From the NCBI RefSeq assembly GCF_039555335.1, contig NC_092629.1, positions 2,427,935-2,491,934 on the forward strand: 64,000 bases of DNA, given 5' to 3'. The notes beneath the pieces were generated by a model, which worked only from the letters and a program-made list of their open reading frames with translations, made no database searches and was not told the origin of the DNA. The translations under genes were made by a program, and so were the position numbers. Positions 1 through 11,025 of the stretch are shown here, piece by piece. The DNA is from Amphiura filiformis. Taxonomy: Eukaryota > Echinodermata > Ophiuroidea > Amphilepidida > Amphiuridae. Each line of letters starts with the position of its first letter. Within the stretch, counting starts at the first letter, position 1.

Positions 1-510
1 TTGAGGAAAACCAAGTATAATGTTATAGTTGAGGAAAACCAAGTGCAATGTTATAGTTGAGGAAAACCAAGTATAATGTTATAGTTGAGGAAAACCAAGT
101 ATAATGTTATAGTTGAGGAAAACCAAGTATAATGTTATAGTTGAGGAAAACCAAGTATATTGTTATAGTTGAGGAAAACCAAGTATAATGTTATAGTTGA
201 GGAAAACCAAGTATAATGTTATAGTTGAGGAAAACCAAGTATAATGTTATAGTTGAGGAAAACCAAGTGCAATGTTATAGTTGAGGAAAACCAAGTATAA
301 TGTTATAGTTGAGGAAAACCAAGTATAATGTTATAGTTGAGGAAAACCAAGTATAATGTTATAGTTGAGGAAAACCAAGTATAATGTTATAGTTGAGGAA
401 AACCAAGTATAATGTTATAGTTGAGGAAAACCAAGTATAATGTTATAGTTGAGGAAAACCAAGTATAATGTTATAGTTGAGGAAAACCAAGTGTAATGTT
501 ATGGTTGAGG
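1..510. repeat. 28-bp tandem satellite, about 18 units, truncated by the window edge
   Basis: Eighteen head-to-tail 28-bp units run from base 1 to 504, each beginning TTGAGGAAAACCAAG and ending TGTTATAG, with a partial unit to 510. Units differ only at one or two positions (TATAAT, TGCAAT, TATATT, TGTAAT), so the array is young or homogenised. A stray diverged unit lies at 851-878, and its following sequence (TATGCTT) also matches the sequence right after the main array. There are no unique spacers, so this is not CRISPR. The array probably continues left of the window. Confidence 0.97.
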
Positions 511-1171
511 CATGTATGTGAATTATGCTTTACATTTTGGACAGATATAACTTTAAAAACAAAGGGTAATGCAGTTTCCTTTACACTCAGATGTTGTGTC
601 TGAGGCAATAAAGTTGTAAATAATGGGTGGACAACAGAACCAATTATTTAATTTTTTTCACTACAGTGACATTTGGGTGTAAAGGATTAAACAACACACT
701 TTATTTCTATTCTATTACCATACTAAAGTGCAATTAAAAAAATATATACAAGTTTTTGGCTAAATATTTTATGTTGTTTACTTTAAGGTGGTGAGCTTAG
801 GCGTATCCACAGCGTCAGTGACAACACATATTGCGTAAAAATTGTATATGTAACCAAGTGTAATGTTATGGTTGAGGAATGTACATTATGCTTCAATGTA
901 TTTTGAACACAATCATCAGGCACATTATTTAGACAATAATAACTGTGGGCTATCTGTTTTAAGGTCTTTGGGGGTTTGTCTTGGGCCAAGGTAATTTTCC
1001 GAGTGAGTGCGAGCTCCCAAGGAAAAATACAGAGGCCTAACACAAACCACTTCAATTTCACACAATGACCGTAAAACAGATGGTGCAATGTTATTATTGT
1101 CATTCATTACGCCATTTCACAAGTTCGTTTCATGAAAATAACACAATTTTTTGCTTAAGACTAATGAAAAC
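511..1171. other. AT-rich gene-free spacer between two satellites
   Basis: I see no gene here. The stretch holds one stray 28-bp satellite-like unit (851-878) and AT-rich sequence. Short open frames on both strands have no recognisable domain. Confidence 0.6.
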
Positions 1172-2180
1172 GCATTTAATATGCAATCAACAAGTAAGCA
1201 TGCTTACTCGTGGTGATTATGCATTTAATACGCAATCAACAAGTAAGCATGCTTACTCGTGGTGATTATGCTTACACGTGGTGATTATGCATTTAATACG
1301 CAATCAACAAGTAAGCATGCTTACTCGTGGTGATTATGCATTTAATATGCAATCAACAAGTAAAGCATGCTTACTCGTGGTGATTATGCATTTAATACGC
1401 AATCAACAAGTAAGCATGCTTACTCGTGGTGATTATGCATTTAATACGCAATCAACAAGTAAGCATGCTTACTCGTGGTGATTATGCATTTAATACGCAA
1501 TCAACAAGTAAGCATGCTTACTCATGGTGATTATGCATTTAATATGCAATCAACAAGTAAGCATGCTTACTCGTGGTGATTATGCATTTAATATGCAATC
1601 AACAAGTAAGCATGCTTAGTCGTGGTGATTATGCATTTAATATGCAATCAACAAGTAAGCATGCTTACTCGTGGTGATTATGCATTTAATATGCAATCAA
1701 CAAGTAAGCATGCTTACTCGTGGTGATTATGCATTTAATACGCAATCAACAAGTAAGCATGCTTACTCGTGGTGATTATGCATTTAATATGCAATCAACA
1801 AGTAAGCATGCTTACTCGTGGTGATTATGCATTTAATATGCAATCAACAAGTAAGCATGCTTACTCGTGGTGATTATGCATTTAATATGCAATCAACAAG
1901 TAAGCATGCTTACTCGTGGTGATTATGCATTTAATATGCAATCAACAAGTAAGCATGCTTACTCGTGGTGATTATGCATTTAATATGCAATCAACAAGTA
2001 AGCATGCTTACTCGTGGTGATTATGCATTTAATATGCAATCAACAAGTAAGCATGCTTACTTATGGTGATTATGCATTTAATACGCAATCAACAAGTAAG
2101 CATGCTTACTCGTGGTGATTATGCATTTAATACGCAATCAACAAGTAAGCATGCTTACTCGTGGTGATTATGCATGCTTG
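1172..2180. repeat. 49-bp tandem satellite, about 20 units
   Basis: Units of 49 bp begin GATTATGCATTTAATAYGC and contain the palindrome AAGCATGCTT followed by ACTCGTGGT. A partial unit fills 1172-1214, one full unit 1215-1263, a 19-bp internal-deletion unit 1264-1282, then 18 units to about 2166 (one with an extra A). Variation is mostly TACGC/TATGC and CTCGTGG/CTCATGG, i.e. CpG to TpG. Because 49 is not a multiple of 3, frames rotate through the array and the repetitive open frames in it are not genes. Confidence 0.97.
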
Positions 2181-2437
2181 TTTGCCTGTTAAGAAGCGAT
2201 ATGCAAAAGCAGGTTATTTATGTGCCAGATTGGAACAATTAATTGCACACTTTGCGGTCAATTGTGAAATAGTTGCGTTCACATTTTTACAAATATAATA
2301 AAATATGATTGGATCACATGAGGTTATCTGTGAGGTTATGGATGCAGAATAAGGTACCCTCATGTGATGCATTTGGACAGATCACAGTACATGATTTTGA
2401 ATAATATTAGTGGTCAGTGGAGGTAATAGAACAATGT

Positions 2438-2718
2438 TTAAAGGGCATCTCATTTTGGGTATAGTTCAATAGATATCCATGAAAAAGTTATATTTAACAT
2501 TTCAGTAAGTTGATTCGGCCATTAGCAAAGTATGCATAATTGCATGTGTTACAGTGCCCAAAATAATACAAATTGGATGATGTCTTCGACAAACGACCAG
2601 ATTTGCAAGAAAGGTTATTGTAGGGCTAGGTTTCCGATGGTACACAAATATCAACTGTTTTGGAGTAAGTGGGAGCGGGGGGGGGGGGTGGATGAGGCGA
2701 TGGATCATAAAGTGCTCA
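2438..2718. mobile_element. Degenerate TTAA-type MITE, copy 1
   Basis: The left side reads TTAA then AGGGCATCTC. The right side (GATGGATCATAAAGTGCTC) is a decayed inverse of it. The interior aligns with the better-preserved copy at 3790-4132 (shared ATATCCAYGAAAAAG, TATGCATRATT, GATGAGGC). No coding capacity is seen. TTAA target preference is typical of piggyBac-type non-autonomous elements; that assignment is inferred from the ends alone. Confidence 0.7.
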
Positions 2719-3290
2719 AGACTTTATATAGGGAGGTTTACATGTTTGTTTATTTACCCAGGTTGGTCCGTGAGGGACTCATGCTAATCTGTGGGAAATC
2801 CATGGACCGTTCCAAGCTCATACTATAAAAAAAGCACAAGCCTGGATAGCCAGTGTAGGCTAATAAAGATGCATGCTGGCCTCTTATAACTTTGATAAAC
2901 AAAGCTAGAAATGGAAGAAAATAGCAAGGAAAAGGAGAAGGAGAGAAGGCCACTCCCAAACACAATTGTGCAATTTTACTCTTAGCCCTTACTTCTTGAG
3001 AAAGGAAACTGGAATTCCAATCTCAAAATCAGTAAAAAAATCACCGATATAAGGGGTTTTCAACAAAAGCAGTTTTTGGCGAGATGCTCATCCTACCCAA
3101 GCATCCCACCAAACCCCATATATCAGGACTTTTTTTGATGATTTTTTTTATCTCTTTTTTATTTTCTCAAAATTGCTCAAGTGGATGTAAGGGGTTTTGC
3201 AACAAAGCTCTTTATATCTTACAGTATATGGGAGAAGAAATCATATTGTTGTTGTTTCCTTTAAACTTTTAACCAATAGGTTATTCGATT
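2719..3290. other. Gene-free stretch
   Basis: No gene or clear element seen. Two short direct repeats of AAGGGGTTTTSMAACAAA occur near 3052 and 3190, and poly-T runs lie near 3130-3165. Confidence 0.5.
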
Positions 3291-3515
3291 GAAATTCATA
3301 CACCCCTGTGCAAGACATAATCATAATCTCCTACACGGGGTGTAGATTTCAACGAGTCACCATTCAGGTAATCCCATTTGAAATTCACACTCCCTGTATG
3401 GAAGATTAAGGTTAAGTCTTCCACAAGGGGTGTATGGATTTCAACTGGAATAGCCCAATTAGTGTCTTGTATCACTGCCCATGCATTTTTCTGCATTTTT
3501 TGTCTTCTCACAGAC
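3290..3515. repeat. Interspersed repeat with GGGGTGTRGATTT modules, part 1
   Basis: Two inverted-looking modules with GGGGTGTAGATTTCAAC and CAAGGGGTGTATGGATTTC resemble the units flanking the MITE at 3693-3785 and 4133-4240. No protein is recognisable. Confidence 0.6.
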
Positions 3516-3692
3516 CCTATGGCATTTTAATCTTCTTTTTTTGTCTTTATTTTTAAAATAATTTATCATACCTCCGTGTTTCTGGTAATAAATAATAATT
3601 TATAATCCTATAATTTTTTCGAAATTGTGTGATCTTTGATTTTATGCAGTCAGAATTTGATTGTATTTTAAAGCAATGGGCTATTTCAGACC

Positions 3693-4240
3693 TTAATATC
3701 CCATGCAGGGGGTGTAGATTTTAAATGGAATCACCCATTACAATAACCCCATTTGACATTCACACACAATATGGAAGACATGACCTTAAAGGAGGATTTC
3801 GTGATCCTACATGTAGCATCCTCTTTTTATGACATTTTTCAGTACATATCCACGAAAAAAGCCTATTCCCAAAATTTCAGTTGATTCCAATTTTTGCGTT
3901 TACTGAGTTATGCATGATTATGTGTATTACACTGCTCCATAGACAATGCGTTGTAATTTCGTTCTGGTGCACCAGAACGAAATTCAAATTTCACGATATC
4001 TTTGCAAAACGAATTAATCTGCAAGAAATATTTTGTACATAAACATTATGTAGCCAGAGGTTTCCAGTGATATAAAAATCTCAACTTTTTTGAGAAAAGT
4101 GGGGGATGAGGCTGTGGATCACGAAATGCCCTTTAATATTCCATGCAGGGGTGTAGATTTTAAATGGAGTCGCCCATTACAATAACCCCATTTGACATTC
4201 TCACTCCCTGTATATCTTCTGTAGGGGTGTACATATATGT
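3693..4240. repeat. Tandem interspersed repeat split by a TTAA MITE
   Basis: Bases 3693-3785 and 4133-4225 are two copies of one ~95-bp unit (shared TGTAGATTTTAAATGGARTC and ATAACCCCATTTGACATTC). They are separated exactly at TTAA by the MITE at 3790-4132. The original tandem array therefore predates the insertion. Confidence 0.8.
3790..4132. mobile_element. TTAA-flanked MITE (piggyBac-like), copy 2
   Basis: TTAA at 3786-3789 and 4133-4136 flank inverted ends AGGAGGATTTCGTGATCC and GGATCACGAAATGCCCT. The centre (3955-3984) is a perfect 30-bp palindrome around TGGTGCACCA. It is 343 bp long and non-coding. A diverged relative lies at 2438-2718. The piggyBac relation is inferred from the TTAA target site and TIR style. 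Confidence 0.85.
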
Positions 4241-4693
4241 CACCCAGGCGGAGGATGACATGATCGAGCCGGCAACTCTTGAAACCGCCCGGCCGTATGG
4301 CATTTTCCATATACTCGGTTAGTTTTGTGGGGTTCATTATCGAACCCCAACGGTTTTAGCTTGTATTTATATTACTAGTATTTATCAACATAGGCCTATT
4401 TGTTTGTGATATTTCAAGCGTTTTAAAATTTCAAAATAATCCCATTCAATTACACGGTTGACGATGAAAATTTACTGAATTTAGGGACTGCACGCGTCAT
4501 ACACCACCTGATGTCACCTGAATTAAAACTTCTCATTCTTCCTAAGGGCGAATAGGGACGACTCTGAAAGCTGAGACAAAATGCCAATGCATGGGGAGCC
4601 AATTGAAATTCAATGCACACAATGGGACGGTGACCAACGCCCACGTTCCTGCCATTGAACCATGACAACACTAGTCCAGTCAAAGTGGGTTTT
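4241..4693. other. Gene-free stretch
   Basis: I see no gene, RNA or complete element here. It separates the GGGGTGT repeat from the foldback element. Confidence 0.5.
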
Positions 4694-5526
4694 GACTCAC
4701 CACTAATTGCAACAGAATTTTTTTCACTCCTATGAATGTCAGAGATGTCCCTGAAAAAAATAAAAAAGTATACTGAAATATACTTGGTGGAAAGGTAGTT
4801 TTTGGTGGGAAAAGGTCATACAGGGTCAAATTTCAAAATTGTTCCTCTAGTCATAAGGATTCAGAAAAAATATAGTTTGCCATACCTGTGATGTACGGTT
4901 CTTGAGTTATAGCCGAAAAGGTCAAAGGTCAAATGTTGGGTTCAACAGAGGCCAAAAAACTAACAATTGTCTGATTTAAACCAAAATGGTCTCAAATTGT
5001 TCGGCTTGCAAACATAATTCATTTAAAGAATATTTGCACTGTTTAGGTTGTTTAATTACATGCGTAACATAGGTCGGGGTCAATAGAGTTCAATGGTCAA
5101 TGACCTCTTTTACCCTGCTATCTAGGTAACGAAGCATCCAAGATATGGCAAACTATTCTTATTTTGGAGTGTTTTTAAAGGACGAACACATTGAGACCAT
5201 TTTTAAGGAGATCGGAGCATTTTTTCGAAGTTGACCCACGTGGAGCTCAAACTTTGACCTTTGACCTTTTTGCTTATAACTTGAGAATGGTACATCACAG
5301 ATATGACAAACTATACTTTTTCTGAATCCTTAAGACTAGAGGAATGCTTTGGTATAGTTTTTAGAAAGATTAAAGCAATTTTGAAATTTGACCCCTGTAT
5401 AACCTTTTCCCGCCAAAAACTACCTTTCCACCAAGTATATTTTGGTATATTTTGGTATGATGTTCAGGGACATCTCTAAAATGTATAAAAGTGAAAAAAA
5501 TTCTGTTGCAATTAGTGGTGGGTGAC
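4694..5526. mobile_element. Foldback (long inverted repeat) element, about 830 bp
   Basis: The left end CACCACTAATTGCAACAGAA is mirrored at the right end (TTCTGTTGCAATTAGTGGTG). The arms pair over roughly 250 bases each, including CCACCAAGTATA, a GGTCAAAGGTCAAA stretch near the inner ends and TACATCACAGATATG-like segments. No transposase is visible. This is a non-autonomous foldback element of unassigned family. Confidence 0.9.
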
Positions 5527-5550
5527 ACCACTAATTTGTTTAGATTGACA

Positions 5551-5580
5551 CAACCATAGGCAGGTTATGGCCTATGGTTG
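5551..5580. repeat. Short perfect hairpin
   Basis: CAACCATAGGC is followed after 8 bases by its inverse GCCTATGGTTG. Its role is unknown. Confidence 0.7.
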
Positions 5581-5823
5581 AAAATTTGTTTGGTTTATAT
5601 ATACAAGGCGGAAACAATAAGACTCATAACACCGTGTATTGATATAGAATGGCTTGCACGCAGTTGGGCACAATGCGTACGCTAGTTGTGCATTGTGTAA
5701 TGCGTAACTAGCGCACACTTATGTGAATTTTTCGGTGATGAATTAATTCAAAGCAATAATTATTGACAGTAATGGATGTTCTAAAAATGTATTTCGTGAA
5801 TTATGTGGCTATTTCAGGTGACA

Positions 5824-6930
5824 TTAGCCTCGGTTCGAGGCTTCTGGGCTCTGGGGATGGTGATATATTTTTTTTTCCTATTTTTTTTCCCTTTTGTTTT
5901 TTTCTTTTTTCTTTTCTTTTCTTTTTTCTTTTTTTCTTTTCTTTTCTTTTCTTTATTTTTTTTTGGGCTGGTGCGGCGTGCCGCACCCGCCCTATATTAG
6001 TCTGACTATTGACCTACTTTTTCACATGCCGCAGTGTTGAGAAAATATTCTTGCCGGTTATATACCCAAACACCCACAGAGGTGAGTTTACGGCGAGTTT
6101 TGTAATTATTACTTGATTTTGATATGTATAAGTAATACGGTAAAGTCGTCATAGGCAGTATGTGTTTGTATTAAAAGAAATAACAAAAATAATTATTTAA
6201 GCAATAGAAATACTATTTGGAAATTGCAGCAAGATTTGCAGATGTTTTTATTTGAACAGTACCAGTTCACCAGTTTTGCTAGTTTTCCTAATCTTTGGGC
6301 TAAATTAATAGCATCGTGAAGGTCATATATATCATTTTATACTGTACTGACAGCTTCGGTATGTACTTTACAGCTTGTATGTGCATTGTGTTCAGTGTGT
6401 ACATAGGCTATTTACTTTTCAAATCTTGTGACAAATTGTGCTTGCTGATGCTGGTATAAGGTATTATAGACAAATTATTAGAATGCATGTGCACCGGTAG
6501 AAATGGCCCAGGTTGAATAAAATAAATAAACATATGAATGAATATTTTATTCCCTGGATTATTTTTGTTGGGACAAAATAATGATATAGTTTGACGCTTT
6601 GAAATACAGTTATGTTAATCATAATAAAGAATTAGAAGGAGCTTATAATACACTGAGAACTTTACAGTGTTGTGAGTAAGACACAAAAACTGATTGGAAT
6701 CAGCAATTTTCTCTGGTTATTTCTCAGAACCATGACAACTAAGAGAGGTAGTAATCTGATATTATCATGTACAGATCAGAGGTGGGTGGGCAGGATATGA
6801 AGACACATGACTAAAAAATAAATCGAGAAGCAAAAAAAAAAAAAAAAAAAAAAAAGAAAAAAAATGAAAAAAATAGAAAAAAAAATATATCACCATCCCC
6901 AGAGCCCAGAAGCCTCGAACCGAGGCTAAT
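5824..6930. repeat. Inverted repeat pair with homopolymer-rich inner flanks
   Basis: TTAGCCTCGGTTCGAGGC followed by TTCTGGGCTCTGGGGATGG (5824-5877) recurs inverted at 6883-6930. Each copy leads into a pyrimidine/T-rich (5870-5965) or A-rich (6829-6886) tract. The ~0.9-kb interior has no recognisable gene. Either a TIR element or two oppositely inserted short repeats. Each copy starts with a hairpin, GCCTCG-GTT-CGAGGC. Confidence 0.75.
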
Positions 6931-7405
6931 TCGCCCTTTGCACAGATCCGCCATCTTGCTACCAAAGCGAGGTTCTCCTGCAAACGCGTGTGCGAACCGG
7001 GTTACCGGGTGTGGGTGCGTGACCAAAGAAAGTTTATTTTGGTATTTTTATACCTTTTATCAAACTTTTAGGTCTTATTTTTTCTTGAAGCTTGGCTAGT
7101 GGTTATCAATCAATCAATCAATATCTTTATTTTCATCAATCTCATACAAACATTAGGCCTATAGCATTATTATATACAATTATTGTGAATTAACAAGATT
7201 TGATGAAGGTAGGTACATCACAAAGCCGAGGCCTGATAACGATGTACCACCTTTCAACTAACAAATAATTATAATTTAATCAAAACAACGAATATACACA
7301 TAACATAAAAAAAACATTTACAAGGAACCCATCTTAATTTACCATAGTACAATTTGAAGCAAACAAATATTTTAGCAGTAGTAGGGCCTATAGTATCAAG
7401 TAGTA

Positions 7406-8382
7406 CAGGGTGTAACAATAAAATTTATACAATTGCATTTTGACTTCTCAGGAAAAAACTAAAAGAGTTATGGCCTCAATTTTATATGCAATACAATCAG
7501 TAATATATTGGCTAAAAGAAGACGTTTAGTTGGTTTCTTTATTAGATCGGGTTCAAAAGTTATGTCCTATTAAAATCGTCCAGAAAACGTGTTGGGCCAC
7601 TTTTGCCATGTTTTGCGCATATCAAGTTTGAACCGCGTAGATATGCTTATTGTGCATTAAACATCATAATGAAGTCATGAAATTTCTTTAAAATTGTCTT
7701 ATAAGTAAAGTATTTTCTCATATCCCTGACCTGAGATATCATTGGTAAAACTGAGAACAATAACATTTTGAAATTAAGTTTAGTTGGGCTTCTAGCTGTT
7801 CTGGGACGAGCACTATTTCTGTTTACCAATTCTACATACTTCTCATAGTATGCCTTGATGGAAGACGTGAGTTTTGAAAATGAGCTATAAACAATCTTAT
7901 GTTTTCTACTTGACTCCATGTGCTACCGAATGTCACAACCATAAAAATACGCTCTTCCAACATGAATTGGGGTTGAAGTTGTTGAGCTGCCGATTTCAAG
8001 TAAATGAGGTTGTTATGTCAGTGCTTATTTGTGACTTTCAAAAACTCAATGAGATATTCTATTATGTAATCATTTCTACCACTTCGAATACCCCATTGTT
8101 TAAAACTACCTATCATAAGAGCACCGTCCAACGGGTCCATGGTTTCATCTCTATTTCAGACACTTTTGTAACACTTAGACAAAAGTGGCCCAAGCGGTTT
8201 TAAGACTAGGTTAAATAATTGGCCATATATTCACTTATATACCATCGATTTTATTGGAACAAAGCTTATCTGGTGGCTAAAGATATTATCTTGATAGACA
8301 TATAAATATCACACCAAAAAAAAGGCGGCATACTTGTGTCACTCTATTTTCAAAATTGTACAAATTTTATTGTTACACCCTG
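7406..8382. mobile_element. Tc1/mariner-like non-autonomous element with ~200-bp TIRs
   Basis: The ends are CAGGGTGTAACAATAAAATT and its inverse, flanked by TA (7404-7405, 8383-8384). The TIRs extend inward to GGCCACTTTTG (7594) and CAAAAGTGGCC (8182). A minus-strand remnant (7919-7647) contains LTSSIKAYYEKYVE and RPRTARSPTK, which resembles the second helix-turn-helix and the RPRTAR hinge of Tc1/mariner-type transposases. No catalytic domain remains. The element interrupts the 3' UTR of the surrounding LINE. Confidence 0.85.
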
Positions 8383-8499
8383 TATAGTTAATAACAATAT
8401 GAATTATAAGAACCCATCTTAATTTACCATAATACAATTTTAAGCAAAACATTTTAGCAGTAGTATAGTATACAAATATCAACTGTCTAATAAGATGAA

Positions 8500-8542
8500 T
8501 TGTTCCATTCCACGAGCCGGAACGGCGAGTGGAATGGAACAA
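8500..8542. repeat. Hairpin with GAGCCGGAACGGCGA loop
   Basis: Arms TTGTTCCATTCCAC and GTGGAATGGAACAA pair perfectly around a 15-base loop. Three other hairpins of similar build occur at 41947, 43706 and 55807. Confidence 0.8.
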
Positions 8543-8604
8543 TACATCTTTCACCGAGTGATTATATTTCGACCATTACACGAATTTAAGACAGTTAATA
8601 TTTG

Positions 8605-8890
8605 TTTTATATCACTCATGCATAAATTTTATTACTAAAATACTATTTATGGTAGGAAATACATTTTTTCATCAACATAACACCATGTTTTACCGTGATA
8701 TACTTCACATTTTGGGATCCACCCCATAACTAAATCGGCGAGTCCAAGAGTCAGCGCACGGCTTGGCGCAGGCGCACTACGGCAGAGCACTATGATGGTA
8801 AAGACTATCACACGGAGAGGGTGATGGTAAAAATGGCAAATGGTAATCAACCAATGAACTGTCTAGAATTTATGTATGAGTGATATAATA
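8605..8890. mobile_element. Small MITE, about 285 bp
   Basis: Inverted ends TTTTATATCACTCATGCATA and TATGTATGAGTGATATAAT enclose non-coding sequence. It lies within the 3' UTR of the minus-strand LINE. Confidence 0.7.
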
Positions 8891-8925
8891 TCAATTAGTA
8901 TAGTGAATAGTCAGCACAATATAAA

Positions 8926-9990
8926 TTATGAGAGGCAATATTTGTTATCTTTTAGATACCTTAACATAGGCCTACTATTTTTGAATTCATTTACCAGTTT
9001 AGCTTCTTTAATTTCACTTGGCAAACTATTCCATAGCCTAGGACCAAGTGTTAAAACATCAGTGACTTTATGGATGTCAGGGCGATAATTCTCTTTCTTT
9101 CTGGTATTATAATTGTGAATAGACTTCATGTTAATGAACAAGTTGTCAAATGATCTTGGTAATAGGCCCTTATGATATTTGTACATAAATATACCCAGTT
9201 CTTTATTATACAGATGGCATATATTAAGTAAATTGTACTTTTCAAACAAAGGTTTGGTGTGGCAAAGATACGAACTATTATTTATAATTCTTACTACTCT
9301 TTTTTGGAGCTTCACAAGTCTGTTTAAATTATACTTATTAGCAGAACCCCACAATATTATACCGTAGCTTAATATGGTAAGATTAGCGTACAATACAACT
9401 GATATAGGCTTGTTTTTGGTTTAAAAAAAGTTTTAGTTTGTTTAGGACACCGATATTTCTAGAACATGTTTTACTAATGTTGTTAATATGTGACCTCCAA
9501 GTTAGGTTGTAATCAAGTGGAATGCCCAGAAATTTAACATCATATACACGTGAAAGTTTGCATCCATCCAGGAATACATTGTGGACATCAGTTATATTTT
9601 TTGTTTGATGAGGTGTTCCAATAAACATTAGATTTGTTTTACTGGCATTCAAGGATAACTTGTTATACTTAAACCAGTTAACAATCGCCTTCAACTCTTT
9701 ATTCATATTGTCACAAAGCCTTTGGATATTGTTATCAGAAAGAAAAACAGTTGTGTCATCTGCAAATAACATAAACGATAGAAGTTTGGATGTTCTGCTG
9801 ATGTCATTCATATATACAATAAATAGTAATGGTCTCAAGATGGAGCCCTGTGGCACACCACACTTCACACTGGTATAAGATGATTTTGCAGAATTAAAAG
9901 ATACATATTGTTTACGGTTTGACAGATAGTTTTCAAACCAGTTATACGGTACCAATGTGGATCCATTTGATTGATTTTTCATTCTAGATG
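8926..9990 (-). pseudogene. LINE reverse transcriptase C-terminal half, frameshifted
   Basis: On the minus strand, the part from about 9990 to 9383 carries GVPQGSILRPLLFIVYMNDI and the catalytic motif as FADD (LLSFMLFADDTTVFL), then KLSLNASKTNLMFIG and VKFLGIPLDYNLTWRSHI. A frameshift near 9390 moves the reading frame. The remainder (to 8926) continues with ILSYGIILWG, LQKRVVRIINNSSY and the thumb-end pattern GPRLWNSLPSEIKEAK seen at the C-terminus of CR1-type ORF2. RT copies LINE RNA into DNA at the nicked target. This copy is dead: frameshifted and lacking the N-terminal half. Upstream of about 9990 the open frame continues but no longer looks like RT. Confidence 0.85.
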
Positions 9991-11025
9991 GTGTACAATG
10001 TGAAATTGTAAGCATTGGTATATAGGATGCCTCACCACTAGCCATGCTTCGGGAAACCAGCCCTAAGAATAGAAGCTTGCTATCTACCCAAGATAGCAAT
10101 AGGAAAAAAATAGAAAGAAAAAATATCTTTCTTATTCTAAAAAGGGGATGATCGAGAAAGTTTATTTTGACATTTTTACTCCTTTGATTAAACCAGTTGT
10201 AAAATCCCTTGTTGTCTACTAAAGATAGCACACAAATTGATAAGCAAAAATCGGTTTCCTCCAATTTTGTATATCAAAACCGATAAAGGGCAATTAATTC
10301 GACATTGTCTCCATGTTAAGATTTTTTTGTTTCTCATACATTTGGATCATGCTGTAGCTGTGACAAGCAAGTTTTGAAAATAAACGACTGATAAAGAATA
10401 CTAACAATATGCTCCACGAGACTATATTTACACACACTATTAAAGTACTTGGTTCTATAATAATTGTTCCATGATATTTTCACTGAGTACAAAATATATA
10501 TAAAACCATGTTAAATGTTATTTATTGTCCCAAGTTTAATATTTTGAAAACTCATTAATTCAAAAAGTGTCACCAATCCTATAGTCAATCCCCTTACCAT
10601 AGAAGACTGCTTAATAAGCAATTAAGCAATCATGCTAGCATTCACTGATCATTGTTTGATAGTGAACATTCTCGTTTCATTTCACCCGATATTTTATAGC
10701 CCAAATTAATGGAAAATAATAATACTGATATCCAGAATTTTTGATGACTGCTGCAGCCCTAGCTATGAAGCACTTTCGCACTGCATTTTCGGTTTAACTT
10801 GCAAATATACCCTAGCATATTCTGAGTCAGCCTACATACAAAATTATGAACTCCATTTGCCAAAAAGTCAAACTTTTCGCATTTCTTTTATTCTTTCCAG
10901 AGGACAGCATATTACTGTCTGTTCAATTAGCTTGAATTTTTAAGATATTTGAAAAATCAAAACTTTATTTGGTGTGATTACGTTTTATGCATAACATTAT
11001 TCTGAGCATTATTTTTTCCTATATA
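9991..11025. other. Gene-free stretch
   Basis: Apart from an open frame continuing upstream of the LINE fragment on the minus strand (to 10264, no recognisable domain), I see no gene or bounded element here. Confidence 0.5.

Larger units (their letters stand above)
7107..9990 (-). mobile_element. LINE (CR1/Jockey superfamily), 5'-truncated, minus strand
   Basis: The minus-strand sequence encodes the C-terminal half of a LINE reverse transcriptase followed by a long 3' UTR that ends in a (GATT)n tail near 7107-7125. The UTR has been invaded by a TA-flanked DNA element (7406-8382) and a small MITE (8605-8890). The 5' half (endonuclease, early RT motifs) is missing, the usual sign of incomplete reverse transcription. 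Family placement rests on RT motifs only. Confidence 0.85.

Noticed and set aside
1065-1481. Repetitive open frames with MLTRGDYAFN-type peptide
   Set aside because: They are translations of the 49-bp satellite; the unit is not a multiple of 3 and no splice or start context supports a gene.
1-2180. CRISPR-like regular repeats
   Set aside because: Units are contiguous with no unique spacers, and the window is animal DNA.
5801-6005. Phe/Lys-rich open frames
   Set aside because: Products of a pyrimidine homopolymer tract.
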